Shown one piece after another: positions 16,795 to 25,939 of a stretch of DNA of 64,000 nt; position 1 is the first letter of the stretch; each line of letters starts with the position of its first letter. A program made the position numbers and the translations under genes. The DNA is from Streptomyces coeruleorubidus. GTDB lineage: Bacteria > Actinomycetota > Actinomycetes > Streptomycetales > Streptomycetaceae. The notes under the pieces are model-generated. The model did no database searches. It had not been told where the DNA came from and saw nothing but the letters and a program-made list of their open reading frames with translations. The DNA is taken from NCBI RefSeq assembly GCF_028885415.1, contig NZ_CP118527.1, forward strand, positions 3,100,001 to 3,164,000, written 5' to 3'.

Positions 16795-17206
16795 CGCCGA
16801 ACGGGCTCTGGATGTCACCTCCAGGCGGCAGCCTTCCCGATGAACGCAGGCGGTCCGTTCTCGTGACGGAGGCCGGTCAGCAGCGGGCTGAGGACGTCGG
16901 ACGCGGAGCGCCAAATCCGGGCGCCTGGAGCCGACTTCAGCAGGCGCTGACAGGCCCACCCCCGGGCCCGGACCGATCAGCCATGGGGAACGAAGGCAGC
17001 AGGGGCTACCCAATGTCTGACGCCGAGGGTTGACACGCGTGCAGCGTGAACACAAAATCGCTGCCCATCGACAATGCCGAACAGCGTTCGGATGCAGAGT
17101 CACCCGCACGGCATGCCGCTCGCGGCAGGCCATCAACCGTCGCGACGGGGTTCACCAGTTCCGTCCCCGCCCTACCGTCCCCCTCCCCCGTCGACAAAGG
17201 AAGACC
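16795..17206. other. 412-bp intergenic region carrying the lipase promoter and leader
   Basis: No supported gene. The right part holds a near-consensus promoter (17030-17058) and then a ~140-nt leader with a GCCGC-TC-GCGGC hairpin. The left ~230 bp show nothing I can interpret. Confidence 0.5.
17030..17058 (+). promoter_or_regulatory. Housekeeping-type promoter for the secreted lipase
   Basis: TTGACA (17030-17035) and CAAAAT (17053-17058) are separated by exactly 17 bp, close to the sigma-70/HrdB consensus, in a locally AT-rich stretch. The start would fall near 17065, about 140 nt before the ATG at 17207. Confidence 0.65.
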
Positions 17207-18040
17207 ATGCCTCCGCGCCTCCCCGCGATCCTTACCGCCGCCGCGCTCGCGGTCACCACTGCCGTCTTGTCCCCTGCGTCACCGGCCACCGCCGACACCA
17301 CCGATATCTCTCCGCCCGGAGCCAACGACTGGTCCTGCAAGCCCACCGCCGAGCACCCCGAGCCGGTCGTGCTGGTCCACGGGACGTTCGAGACCATGGC
17401 CAAGAACTGGCCGACGCTCAGCCCCAAGCTGAAAAGCGAGGGGTACTGCGTCTTCGCGCTGAACTACGGCGGCAACGCCATGGGACCCATTGCCCAGTCG
17501 GCGAAGGAACTCAAGTCGTTCGTCGGCGCGGTCATGGGGGCAACGGGCGCCAGGAAGGTCGATCTGGTCGGACACAGCCAGGGCGGAATGATGCCCCGCT
17601 ACTACATCAAGTACCTCGGCGGCGCGACCCAGGTCGACGACCTGGTGGGGATCGTTCCGTCCAACCACGGCACGGAGGGCGTGATCGCACCGACGCCCGA
17701 GCTCGAAAGCGGCGAGAACAGCGCCTGCCCGGCCTGCGACGAGCAACAGGCGGGGTCGGAGTTCCTGACCGACCTGAACGCGAAGGACGAGACGCCGGCC
17801 GGTCCGTACTACACCGTCGTCACCACCAGATACGACGAGGTCGTCACGCCCTACACCAGCGCGTTCCTGGACGGCTCGGACCGGGAGGTCACCAACATCA
17901 CTCTCCAGGACCGCTGCCCGCTCAACACGATCGAACACGACCAGACGCCCAACGACCCGGTCGTCCACCAGTGGGTTCTCAACGCGCTCGAGCGCAAGGG
18001 GCCGGCCGACCCGGCCTTCGTGCCGTCATGCGTCGGCTGA
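17207..18040 (+). CDS. Secreted triacylglycerol lipase/esterase (alpha/beta hydrolase)
   Basis: 277 residues from ATG 17207 (AAAGGAAG upstream). A Sec signal peptide with hydrophobic core and cleavage near SPATA|DTTD is clear. The mature enzyme begins with PVVLVHGTFETMAKNWPTL (oxyanion loop HG), has the nucleophile elbow GHSQGG with Ser124, and a late His in PNDPVVHQW; four Cys residues (such as SACPACDEQ) suggest disulphides. It resembles the Lipase_2 group of streptomycete extracellular lipases. Transcribed alone from the promoter at 17030. Confidence 0.88.
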   Translation: MPPRLPAILTAAALAVTTAVLSPASPATADTTDISPPGANDWSCKPTAEHPEPVVLVHGTFETMAKNWPTLSPKLKSEGYCVFALNYGGNAMGPIAQSAKELKSFVGAVMGATGARKVDLVGHSQGGMMPRYYIKYLGGATQVDDLVGIVPSNHGTEGVIAPTPELESGENSACPACDEQQAGSEFLTDLNAKDETPAGPYYTVVTTRYDEVVTPYTSAFLDGSDREVTNITLQDRCPLNTIEHDQTPNDPVVHQWVLNALERKGPADPAFVPSCVG

Positions 18041-18129
18041 CTGAACAAGACAGACGCCCGGAGGGACGTCGAGCGAAAGCCCGAAAAGTCGTTTCCGCAG
18101 TTCAGAGCGTTTCTCTAACCTGCCTTTAG

Positions 18130-18203
18130 TGGGGCGGGTGGGACTCGAACCCACGGCCGACGGATTATGAGTCCGCTGCTCTAACCGGCTGAGCTACCGC
18201 CCC
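18130..18203 (-). tRNA. tRNA with CAT anticodon (Met elongator or Ile2)
   Basis: The minus strand folds as a standard cloverleaf: acceptor GGGGCGG/CCGCCCC, D-arm TAGCTCAGCCGGTTAGAGC, anticodon loop CTCATAA, T-arm with GGTTCGAGTCC, discriminator A, no encoded CCA. Anticodon CAT serves elongator Met, or Ile(AUA) after lysidine modification; the sequence alone does not settle which. Confidence 0.9.
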
Positions 18204-18361
18204 ATAGCGGCGTGTCGCGTACATGTGTGCGCGCCGTCTGCCGCAGCATAGCCGCTCATACGATCTCCTGCTTCGGATGGTCGGCTTCGCACGGCCTTCG
18301 TGACCATGAGGACTGCGACCAGCCCTGCGCGGTTCCCGGAAGATCGGAACGGACATGAAAA

Positions 18362-18381
18362 AGGACCCCTGTGGGGGTCCT
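18362..18381 (-). terminator. Rho-independent terminator of the tRNA operon
   Basis: On the minus strand AGGACCCC-CACA-GGGGTCCT is followed at once by TTTTTC. The perfect 8-bp stem with a U-run directly after the tRNA-Asn gene is the clearest intrinsic terminator in the window. Confidence 0.9.
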
Positions 18382-18392
18382 CGTTCAGCGTG

Positions 18393-18465
18393 CTCCCCCG
18401 ACTGGACTCGAACCAGTAACCTGCCGGTTAACAGCCGGCTGCTCTGCCAATTGAGCTACGGAGGA
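18393..18465 (-). tRNA. tRNA-Asn (GTT)
   Basis: Minus strand: acceptor TCCTCCG/CGGGGGA (one G-T pair), D-arm TAGCTCAATTGGCAGAGC, anticodon loop CTGTTAA giving GTT, T-arm GGTTCGAGTCC, discriminator G, no encoded CCA. Second of two tandem Asn genes; the terminator at 18362-18381 follows. Confidence 0.95.
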
Positions 18466-18470
18466 CCGAG

Positions 18471-18543
18471 CTCCCCGGACTGGACTCGAACCAGTAACCT
18501 GCCGGTTAACAGCCGGCTGCTCTGCCAATTGAGCTACCGAGGA
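18471..18543 (-). tRNA. tRNA-Asn (GTT), tandem copy
   Basis: Almost identical to the gene at 18393-18465 and only 5 bp away; differences are in the acceptor stem (TCCTCGG/CCGGGGA). Anticodon loop CTGTTAA. Both were probably produced by a local duplication and are cotranscribed. Confidence 0.95.
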
Positions 18544-18701
18544 AGGTCTCGTTGCATCGAACGTACCTACCTGGGTATTCGCCAGGGGGCGCGCGCTCGC
18601 TGCGACACATACATTAGCGCAAGCAGGGGGGTGCTCCGCCAATCGGTACTCCCCGGCGCCCGCGCCGCACCGGAGACCTAGGCAAGGGAAGGGTGACCGC
18701 C

Positions 18702-19007
18702 ATGCGTTACCGGCTCACGTTCGTCGCCGGAGTCGTCCTGGGTTACGTGCTGGGCACGAGGGCCGGACGCGAGCGCTACGAACAGCTGAAGAAGTCGGCC
18801 CGCCAGTTCGCGCAGAACCCCGCCGTCCGCAACACCGCGGAGTCGGCGGCCCAGCAGGGCCGCGAGTTCGCGGGCAAGGCGTACCACGTGGTGAGCGACA
18901 GGGTCGGCGACCGCGTCCCCGACTCGGTGGCCGAGCGAGTCCGCCACCTCAAGGAGCGCGCCACCCACAACGGCGGCGAGGACGACTGGGGTACGAGCAA
19001 TACGTGA
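18702..19007 (+). CDS. Small YtxH-like membrane-anchored protein
   Basis: 101 residues from ATG 18702, which has GAAGGG 8 nt upstream; GTG 18693 would add three residues but overlaps that ribosome site. One N-terminal hydrophobic segment (LTFVAGVVLGYVLGTRAGRERYE) is followed by a long, charged, Ala/Gln-rich helix (KSARQFAQNP, ESAAQQGREFAGKAY). The VLGxxAGRERYE pattern is common in actinobacterial YtxH-like proteins of unknown function. Confidence 0.75.
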   Translation: MRYRLTFVAGVVLGYVLGTRAGRERYEQLKKSARQFAQNPAVRNTAESAAQQGREFAGKAYHVVSDRVGDRVPDSVAERVRHLKERATHNGGEDDWGTSNT

Positions 19008-19040
19008 TCTTCGTTGGTGCCGAGATCGGTGACGCCCTTC

Positions 19041-19109
19041 AAGGGGCGCGGGGCCGTATCGATATGCGGCTCCGCCGCGGGGCGCGACCAGCCACAACGA
19101 GCCCGCACC
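19041..19109 (+). repeat. Dispersed ~70-bp intergenic repeat, copy 1
   Basis: Runs from AAGGGGCGCGGGGCC through TATCGATATGCGGCTCCGCC to GAGCCCGCACC (with further bases between). A reverse-orientation copy at 32313-32382 shares most positions. The core GCGGC-TCC-GCCGC is self-complementary and can form a hairpin. From memory such elements recur between Streptomyces genes; it is non-coding here. Confidence 0.75.
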
Positions 19110-19179
19110 AGAAACCCGGCGACACCCCCCACGGCGCCCACGGCTCAAGCCGGCGCAGCGGTACGGCAGAATTTTGGCC

Positions 19180-20625
19180 ATGGGGATAGTCGCCGGGTTG
19201 GACAGTTCGCCCGATTTCACTCGTATCGTCGTCTGTGACACGGACACCGGAGCCGTGCTCAGGCAGGGATATGCACCGCATCCGGTGGAGAGCCCCGACG
19301 GCGGTCGGCCGTCCGACGTCGATCCGCAGGCCTGGCTGCTGTCCCTGGGCGAGGCCGCGGGCGGCGGGCTGCTGGAGGGCGTGCAGGCGATCGGCGTCTC
19401 GGCGCAGCAGAACGCCGTCGTGCCGCTGGACGCGCAGGGCAACACCGTGCGGCCGGCGATGGTCGGCGGCGACAAGCGGACGCAGGTCGCGGCGGCCGAT
19501 CTCATCGACGCGCTCGGGGGGCGCGAGGCGTGGGCGCAGGCGGTGGGGTGTGTGCCGCAGGCCGCGCAGCCGGTGACGAAGCTGCGCTGGCTGGCCCGGA
19601 CCGAGCCCGAGAACGCGCAGCGCACCGCGATCCTCCTGCAGGCGCACGACTGGCTGGTGTGGCAGCTGCTGGGCCGGCCGGTGCGACGGACCACCGACCG
19701 GGGCGGGGCGTCCGGGACCGGGTACTGGTCGGCGGCGACCGGCGCCTACCGGCCCGACCTGGTCGAGCTGGCGCTCGGGCACCAGGTGATGCTGCCGGAG
19801 GTGATCGGCCCGGCGGACGCGGCCGGCAGGACCCCGGAGGGGCTGCTGATCTCCGTCGGGACCGGCGAGACCATGGCGGCGGCCTTCGGGCTCGGCATCG
19901 GCCTCGGGGACGCGGTCGTCTCGCTGGGCGCGTCCGGGTCCGTGATGGCCGTCCACCCCGAGGCGCTGGTCGACGGCTCCGGGATGATCACCGCCCTCGC
20001 CGACGCGACCGGCATGCACCTGCCCGTCGTCACCACGCTGAACGCCGTACGGACGCTGCGCGGGACCGCCGAGCTGCTGGGGCTGCCCGATCTGGAGAGC
20101 CTGTCCGAGCTGGCGATGAAGTCGACGCCGGGGGCGCACGGGCTGGTGCTGCTGCCCTATCTGGAGGGTGAGCGCACGCCGAACCTGCCGCACACCGCCG
20201 GGACCCTGGCGGGCCTGCGGCGCGAGTCGATGAAGGCGGAGCATCTGGCGCGGGCCGCGTTCGAGGGCATGCTATGCGGGCTCGCGGACGCGCTGGACGT
20301 GCTGCGCGCCCGGGGCGTGGAGGTGCGGCGGGTGTTCCTGCTCGGTCCGGCCGCCGAGCTGCCCGCCGTGCAGGCCGCCGCGCCCTCGCTGTTCGGGACG
20401 CAGGTCGTGGTGCCGCAGCCGGCGGACTACGCGGCGATCGGCGCCGCCCGGCAGGCGGCCTGGGCGCTCGGGGTGTCCCAGAGCACGCTCGACGCACGGA
20501 CCCCGCCGGCCTGGCACGGCGCGGTCGCGCAGGTGCTGGAGCCCGGGGAGGAGCTGGCCGTGGGGCAGGCGGTGCGGCAGCAGTTCGTGTCGGTGCGGGA
20601 GCAGACGCACCCCGGGGCCCTGTGA
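19180..20625 (+). CDS. FGGY-family carbohydrate kinase (xylulokinase-like)
   Basis: 481 residues. The N-terminal IVAGLDSSPDFTRIVVCD phosphate loop, the segment GVSAQQNAVVPLDAQGN (substrate-binding Gln-Gln), and the C-terminal VFLLGPAAELPAVQAAAPSLFG correspond to the FGGY ribonuclease-H-like fold; LPYLEGERTPNLP is the usual xylulokinase loop. It would phosphorylate a sugar such as xylulose with ATP. CAGAAT (19167-19172) lies 7 nt before the ATG, suggesting a leaderless mRNA. No sugar transporter adjoins it. Confidence 0.85.
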   Translation: MGIVAGLDSSPDFTRIVVCDTDTGAVLRQGYAPHPVESPDGGRPSDVDPQAWLLSLGEAAGGGLLEGVQAIGVSAQQNAVVPLDAQGNTVRPAMVGGDKRTQVAAADLIDALGGREAWAQAVGCVPQAAQPVTKLRWLARTEPENAQRTAILLQAHDWLVWQLLGRPVRRTTDRGGASGTGYWSAATGAYRPDLVELALGHQVMLPEVIGPADAAGRTPEGLLISVGTGETMAAAFGLGIGLGDAVVSLGASGSVMAVHPEALVDGSGMITALADATGMHLPVVTTLNAVRTLRGTAELLGLPDLESLSELAMKSTPGAHGLVLLPYLEGERTPNLPHTAGTLAGLRRESMKAEHLARAAFEGMLCGLADALDVLRARGVEVRRVFLLGPAAELPAVQAAAPSLFGTQVVVPQPADYAAIGAARQAAWALGVSQSTLDARTPPAWHGAVAQVLEPGEELAVGQAVRQQFVSVREQTHPGAL

Positions 20626-20735
20626 CCGTTTGACCGCCTGTTGGGTTAATTCGGTTGAGGTAACGCGGGTGGAGTGTTCGACGATAGGGGCCAGGGGCAA
20701 CCAACCGCCCCGTCGTCCACTCCGAGAGAAGCAGC

Positions 20736-22469
20736 GTGCTCATACGACTCCTGCGGACCTACATCAGGCCCTACAAGAGACCCATCGCCCTGCTGGTGCT
20801 GCTGCAGTTCCTGCAGACATGCGCCACGCTCTACCTGCCCACCCTCAACGCGGACATCATCGACCAGGGTGTCGTGAACGGGGACACCGGCTACATCCTG
20901 GGCTACGGCGGCCTGATGATCGGCATCTCGCTGGTCCAGGTCGTGTGCAACATCGGTGCCGTGTTCTACGGCGCCCGGACGGCGTCGGCGCTCGGGCGGG
21001 ACGTGCGGGCGGCCGTGTTCGACCGGGTGCAGTCGTTCTCCGCGCGTGAGGTCGGTCACTTCGGGGCGCCCTCGCTGATCACCCGGACGACGAACGACGT
21101 CCAGCAGGTGCAGATGCTGGCGCTGATGACGTTCACGCTGATGGTGTCGGCGCCGATCATGTGCGTGGGCGGCATCGTGCTGGCGCTCGGTCTCGACGTG
21201 CCGCTGTCCGGGGTGCTGGTGGCGGTCGTGCCGGTGCTGGGCATCTGCGTGACGCTGATCGTGCGGCGGCTGCGGCCGTTGTTCCGGTCGATGCAGGAGC
21301 GGCTGGACACGGTGAACCGGGTGCTGCGCGAGCAGATCACCGGCAACCGCGTGATCCGCGCCTTCGTCCGTGACGAGTACGAGCAGCAGCGCTTCCGGAA
21401 GGCCAACGGCGACCTCACCGACTTCTCGCTGGGCACCGGCAACCTGCTCGCGCTGATGTTCCCGATCGTCATGACGGTGGTGAACCTGTCGTCGATCGCG
21501 GTGGTGTGGTTCGGCGCGCACCGGATCGACAGCGGCGGCATGCAGATCGGCGATCTGACGGCGTTCCTCGCCTATCTGATGCAGATCGTCATGTCCGTGA
21601 TGATGGCCACCTTCATGTTCATGATGGTGCCGCGCGCGGAGGTCTGCGCCGAGCGCATCCAGGAGGTGCTGGACACCTCGTCGAGCGTCGTGCCGCCGTC
21701 GGCGCCCGTGCGGGAGCTGCGCCGGCACGGGCATCTGGAGCTCCGCGGGGCCGGCTTCCGCTACCCGGGTGCCGAGGAGCCGGTGCTGCGGGCCGTCGAC
21801 CTCGTCGCCCGGCCCGGCGAGACGACCGCCGTCATCGGCTCGACCGGCAGCGGCAAGTCCACGCTGCTGGGGCTGGTCCCGCGGCTGTTCGACGCGACCG
21901 ACGGGCAGGTGCTCGTGGACGGTGTCGAGGTGGCGGAGATCGACCCGGAGCTGCTCGCGAAGACCGTCGGGCTGGTGCCGCAGAAGCCGTATCTGTTCGC
22001 GGGCACGGTGGCGACCAACCTGCGCTACGGCAATCCGGACGCCACCGACGAGGAGCTGTGGCACGCGCTGGAGGTGGCGCAGGCCAGGGAGTTCGTCGAG
22101 CGTCTGGAGGGCGGGCTGGACGCGCCGATCGCGCAGGGCGGGACGAACGTCTCCGGTGGGCAGCGGCAGCGGCTCGCGATCGCCCGGACGCTCGTGCAGC
22201 GCCCGGAGATCTACCTCTTCGACGACTCCTTCTCCGCGCTCGACTACGCCACGGACGCCGCCCTGCGGGCCGCGCTCGCGCAGGAGACGGCCGAGGCGAC
22301 CGTCGTGATCGTCGCCCAGCGGGTGGCGACCATCAGGGACGCCGACCGGATCGTCGTCCTCGACGAGGGCCGGGTCGTCGGCACCGGCCGGCACCACGAG
22401 CTGATGGCGGACAACGAGACCTACCGGGAGATCGTGCTCTCCCAGCTCACGGAAGCGGAGGCTGCCTGA
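20736..22469 (+). CDS. ABC exporter half-subunit with degenerate Walker B (heterodimer partner 1)
   Basis: 577 residues from GTG 20736. Six-helix exporter domain (residues ~1-320; starts MLIRLLRTYIRPYKRPIALL), then a nucleotide-binding domain: Walker A GSTGSGKST near residue 368, signature VSGGQRQRL, Walker B LFDDSFSALD. The catalytic Glu after Walker B is Asp, as in the degenerate half of heterodimeric exporters such as TM287/288 (family knowledge). Its stop overlaps the next gene's start (TGATG at 22467), so the halves are made together. Probably a multidrug or lipid exporter. Confidence 0.9.
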   Translation: MLIRLLRTYIRPYKRPIALLVLLQFLQTCATLYLPTLNADIIDQGVVNGDTGYILGYGGLMIGISLVQVVCNIGAVFYGARTASALGRDVRAAVFDRVQSFSAREVGHFGAPSLITRTTNDVQQVQMLALMTFTLMVSAPIMCVGGIVLALGLDVPLSGVLVAVVPVLGICVTLIVRRLRPLFRSMQERLDTVNRVLREQITGNRVIRAFVRDEYEQQRFRKANGDLTDFSLGTGNLLALMFPIVMTVVNLSSIAVVWFGAHRIDSGGMQIGDLTAFLAYLMQIVMSVMMATFMFMMVPRAEVCAERIQEVLDTSSSVVPPSAPVRELRRHGHLELRGAGFRYPGAEEPVLRAVDLVARPGETTAVIGSTGSGKSTLLGLVPRLFDATDGQVLVDGVEVAEIDPELLAKTVGLVPQKPYLFAGTVATNLRYGNPDATDEELWHALEVAQAREFVERLEGGLDAPIAQGGTNVSGGQRQRLAIARTLVQRPEIYLFDDSFSALDYATDAALRAALAQETAEATVVIVAQRVATIRDADRIVVLDEGRVVGTGRHHELMADNETYREIVLSQLTEAEAA

Positions 22470-24397
22470 TGGCGGGGCCCATGGGGCGGATGATGGCCGG
22501 GGGCGGCCCCGACCAGCGCTCGCTGGACTTCAAGGGGTCGGGCAAACGGCTCGTCGCGCAGTTCCGGCCGGAGCGCGTGACCATCTACGTGCTGCTGCTG
22601 TGCGTGGTGCTCAGCGTCGGTCTCAACGTCGTCGGGCCGAAGATCCTCGGCAAGGCGACCGACCTGGTCTTCGCGGGCATCGTCGGGCGGGACATGCCGG
22701 ACGGGACGAGCAAGGAGCAGGTCCTCGACTCCATGCGGCAGCGCGGGGACGGTGACGTCGCCGACATGCTGCGCAGCACCGACTTCACTCCCGGCAAGGG
22801 CATCGACTTCACGGCCGTGGGGAACGTGCTGCTGCTCGCGCTGGGCGTGTTCGTGGTGGCCGGTCTGCTGATGGCGGTGGCGACGCGGCTGGTGAACCGG
22901 GCCGTGAACCGCACCATGTTCCGGATGCGCGAGGACGTGCAGACGAAGCTGTCGCGGCTGCCGCTGTCGTACTTCGACAAGCGCCAGCGCGGTGAGGTGC
23001 TGAGCCGGGCCACCAACGACATCGACAACATCGGGCAGACGCTCCAGCAGTCGATGGGGCAGCTCATCAACTCGGTGCTGACCATCATCGGCGTGCTGGC
23101 GATGATGTTCTACGTCTCCTGGATCCTGGCGCTGGTCGCGCTGGTGACCGTGCCGCTGTCGTTCGTCGTCGCCACGCGCGTGGGCAAGCGGTCGCAGCCG
23201 CACTTCGTGCAGCAGTGGCGCTCTACGGGCAAACTCAACGCGCACATCGAGGAGATGTACACCGGGCACGCGCTGGTGAAGGTGTTCGGGCGGCAGCAGG
23301 AGTCGGCGCAGCAGTTCGCCGAGCAGAACGAGGCGCTGTACGAGGCCGGGTTCCGGGCGCAGTTCAACAGCGGGGTCATGCAGCCGCTGATGATGTTCGT
23401 GTCGAACCTCAACTACGTGCTGGTGGCGGTCGTCGGCGGGCTGCGGGTCGCCTCGGGGTCGCTGTCCATCGGTGATGTGCAGGCCTTCATCCAGTACTCG
23501 CGGCAGTTCTCCATGCCGCTGACCCAGGTCGCGTCCATGGCCAACCTGGTGCAGTCGGGTGTCGCCTCGGCGGAGCGGGTCTTCGAGCTGCTGGACGCCG
23601 AGGAGCAGAGCGCCGATCCGGTGCCGGGCGTGCGGCCCGAGGAGCTGCGCGGGCAGGTGGCGCTGGAGCACGTGTCGTTCCGCTACGACCCCGACAAGCC
23701 GCTCGTCGAGGACCTCTCGCTGAAGGTGGAGCCCGGGCAGACGGTGGCCATCGTCGGCCCGACGGGCGCCGGCAAAACGACGCTGGTGAACCTGCTGATG
23801 CGGTTCTACGACGTCACCGGCGGGCGCATCACCCTCGACGGGGTCGACATCGCGCGGATGTCCCGGGACGAACTGCGCGCCGGGATCGGCATGGTGCTCC
23901 AGGACACGTGGCTGTTCGGCGGCACGATCGCGGAGAACATCGCGTACGGGGCCGCCCGGGACGTCACGCGGGGGGAGATCGAGGAGGCGGCCCGGGCCGC
24001 GCACGCGGACCGGTTCATCCGGACGCTGCCGGACGGGTACGACACGGTGATCGACGACGAGGGGACGGGGGTCAGCGCGGGTGAGAAGCAGCTGATCACC
24101 ATCGCCCGGGCGTTTCTGTCCGACCCGGTGATCCTGGTGCTGGACGAGGCGACGAGTTCGGTCGACACGCGTACGGAGGTGCTCATCCAGAAGGCGATGG
24201 CCAAACTGGCGCACGGGCGGACCTCGTTCGTCATCGCCCACCGGCTGTCGACGATCCGGGACGCGGACGCGATTCTGGTGATGGAGAACGGGGCGATCGT
24301 GGAACAGGGCGCGCACGAGGAGCTGCTGGCGGCCGACGGGGCCTACGCCCGGCTGTACAAGGCGCAGTTCGCGCAGGCGGTGGCCGAGGTCGACTGA
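22469..24397 (+). CDS. ABC exporter half-subunit with canonical ATPase (heterodimer partner 2)
   Basis: 642 residues from ATG 22469. A ~50-residue Met/Gly-rich N-terminal extension precedes six helices; a large loop (GRDMPDGTSKEQVLDSMRQRG and on) lies between TM1 and TM2. NBD: Walker A GPTGAGKTT, Walker B LVLDEATSSVD with the catalytic Glu, but the signature is VSAGEKQLI instead of LSGGQ. This complements the partner: the degenerate site combines partner 1's Walker motifs with this altered signature, leaving one working ATP site. TGATG coupling to partner 1. Confidence 0.9.
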   Translation: MAGPMGRMMAGGGPDQRSLDFKGSGKRLVAQFRPERVTIYVLLLCVVLSVGLNVVGPKILGKATDLVFAGIVGRDMPDGTSKEQVLDSMRQRGDGDVADMLRSTDFTPGKGIDFTAVGNVLLLALGVFVVAGLLMAVATRLVNRAVNRTMFRMREDVQTKLSRLPLSYFDKRQRGEVLSRATNDIDNIGQTLQQSMGQLINSVLTIIGVLAMMFYVSWILALVALVTVPLSFVVATRVGKRSQPHFVQQWRSTGKLNAHIEEMYTGHALVKVFGRQQESAQQFAEQNEALYEAGFRAQFNSGVMQPLMMFVSNLNYVLVAVVGGLRVASGSLSIGDVQAFIQYSRQFSMPLTQVASMANLVQSGVASAERVFELLDAEEQSADPVPGVRPEELRGQVALEHVSFRYDPDKPLVEDLSLKVEPGQTVAIVGPTGAGKTTLVNLLMRFYDVTGGRITLDGVDIARMSRDELRAGIGMVLQDTWLFGGTIAENIAYGAARDVTRGEIEEAARAAHADRFIRTLPDGYDTVIDDEGTGVSAGEKQLITIARAFLSDPVILVLDEATSSVDTRTEVLIQKAMAKLAHGRTSFVIAHRLSTIRDADAILVMENGAIVEQGAHEELLAADGAYARLYKAQFAQAVAEVD

Positions 24398-24425
24398 GTT
24401 CGTCGCTCGGCGCTGGGGCTGGGCT

Positions 24426-24473
24426 CGGGTGGGCGCGCAACCCGGCGCTGCGGGGTGCCGCTGCGCCCACCCG
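24426..24473. terminator. Probable bidirectional terminator between exporter and sigma gene
   Basis: CGGGTGGGCGC (24426-24436) pairs perfectly with GCGCCCACCCG (24463-24473) across a 26-nt loop. It lies between convergent genes ending at 24397 and 24508; no U-run, as is common in streptomycetes. Confidence 0.6.
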
Positions 24474-24507
24474 TGCCGCCCCCGCGGCACGACTGCCCGC
24501 AGCTCAG

Positions 24508-25836
24508 TCAGTCCAGATAACCCCTCAGCTGGTCTGCGAAGGCGTGGTCGCGGAGTTTGTTGAGGGTCTTGGACTCGATCTGCCGTATCCGTTCCCGGGT
24601 GACGCCGAAGATGCGGCCGATCTCCTCCAGCGTGCGGGGGCGGCCGTCGGCGAGGCCGTAGCGGAGTTGGACGACCTTGCGCTCCCGCTCCCCCAGCGTC
24701 GACAGGACCGCTTCCAGGTGCTCCTTGAGCAGGAGGAACGCGGCGGACTCGACGGGGCTGGTGGCGTCGCCGTCCTCGATGAGGTCGCCGAGGGCTACGT
24801 CGTCCTCCTCGCCGACGGGCGCGTGCAGCGACACCGGCTCCTGGGCGAGGCGCAGCACTTCGCTGACGCGCTCCGGGGGCAGGTCGAGGTGGGCGGCGAC
24901 CTCTTCCGGCGTCGGCTCGTAGCCCCGCTCCTGGAGCATGCGGCGCTGGACGCGGACGACCCGGTTGATGAGCTCCACGACGTGCACGGGGACCCGGATG
25001 GTGCGGGCCTGGTCGGCCAGGGCGCGGGACATGGCCTGGCGGATCCACCAGGTGGCGTAGGTGGAGAACTTGTAGCCGCGGGCGTAGTCGAACTTCTCGA
25101 CGGCCCGGATGAGCCCGAGGTTGCCCTCCTGGACGAGGTCGAGCATGGTCAGGCCGCGCCCGACGTAGCGCTTGGCGACGGAGACGACCAGGCGCAGGTT
25201 GGCCTCGATGAGGCGGCGCTTGGCCATGCGGCCCATGACGACGAGCCGGTCGAGGTCCAGTGCCAGCTGGCTGTCCAGGTCGGCGGCGAGCCGCAGCTTC
25301 TCCTCGGCGAACAGGCCGGCCTCGACGCGGCGGGCGAGTTCGACCTCCTCGGCGGCGGTCAGCAGGGGGATGCGGCCGATCTCCCGCAGGTACTGGCGGA
25401 ACAGGTCGGAGGAGGGGCCGCCGGTGTCGGGGCGGGCCCGTGGCGGTTCGACGGCCTCGACGACCTCGGTCGTCTCGACGGCCTCGGCGGGCGGCTCCTC
25501 CGGTTCCGTCTCGGGGTGGAGCACGACGCGGCCTTGCGCCGGGACGGCGGGGAGGACGTCGTCCTCCCCGTCCGGTGCGGCGCCGTCAGCGCCGATGGCG
25601 CCGCTGACGTCGGTCTGGGTGAGGGTCTGGGTCTGCACGGGGGCGACCTCCAGGATGATCGCTGCCAAGGCGGGCGGCAGCGGTACTTCGGGGGCGGAGT
25701 CGGCGGCCTCGCCGCTGTCCGTCCCGTACGCGATGAGCGGAACCGCGGGGGTCTGGGACCCGTCGGGGACGGATCGGCCGCGCTCCGAGGACTCAGGCAC
25801 CGGAACCCAGTGTGGGGTAAGACACATCGTCGCCAC
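24508..25836 (-). CDS. hrdA: Primary-type RNA polymerase sigma factor (HrdA-like)
   Basis: 442 residues. A ~145-residue acidic, Pro-rich N-terminus is followed by region 1.2 ([16 protein letters not shown]), 2.1-2.4 ([38 protein letters not shown]), region 3 ([15 protein letters not shown]) and region 4.2 ([20 protein letters not shown]). All region 2.4/4.2 contacts of sigma-70 are present. The neighbours (dnaG nearby, ABC exporter downstream) match the hrdA locus of S. coelicolor from memory, hence the symbol; HrdA is a non-essential paralogue of HrdB. The start is uncertain: GTG 25836 or ATG 25827, neither with a good ribosome site. Confidence 0.85.
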   Translation of the reverse strand: MATMCLTPHWVPVPESSERGRSVPDGSQTPAVPLIAYGTDSGEAADSAPEVPLPPALAAIILEVAPVQTQTLTQTDVSGAIGADGAAPDGEDDVLPAVPAQGRVVLHPETEPEEPPAEAVETTEVVEAVEPPRARPDTGGPSSDLFRQYLREIGRIPLLTAAEEVELARRVEAGLFAEEKLRLAADLDSQLALDLDRLVVMGRMAKRRLIEANLRLVVSVAKRYVGRGLTMLDLVQEGNLGLIRAVEKFDYARGYKFSTYATWWIRQAMSRALADQARTIRVPVHVVELINRVVRVQRRMLQERGYEPTPEEVAAHLDLPPERVSEVLRLAQEPVSLHAPVGEEDDVALGDLIEDGDATSPVESAAFLLLKEHLEAVLSTLGERERKVVQLRYGLADGRPRTLEEIGRIFGVTRERIRQIESKTLNKLRDHAFADQLRGYLD

Positions 25837-25939
25837 GAGGGGCGTGCGATGACTTTTTGCTTCCGGTCCGTGACCGTGCGGTCGCCCCTGGTGGGAAACG
25901 CGGATGCCTCACGCGTCACTGGTCTGCGAGGATCGGCCG

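Noticed and set aside
14560..17136. 858-codon minus-strand frame opposite MFS, Fno-like and LysR genes
   Set aside because: Low-complexity translation and complete overlap with three well-supported plus-strand genes.
18130..18543. tRNA cluster as an integration site of a mobile element
   Set aside because: No integrase, direct repeat of a tRNA 3' end, or foreign-looking DNA on either side.
18393..18543. Twin tRNA-Asn genes as an assembly duplication
   Set aside because: They differ in the acceptor stem with compensating changes on both strands of the stem, so both are real genes.
20640..20735. SoxR half-site TTGAGGT before the ABC exporter
   Set aside because: Only one arm is present; no ACCTCAA partner at the right spacing.
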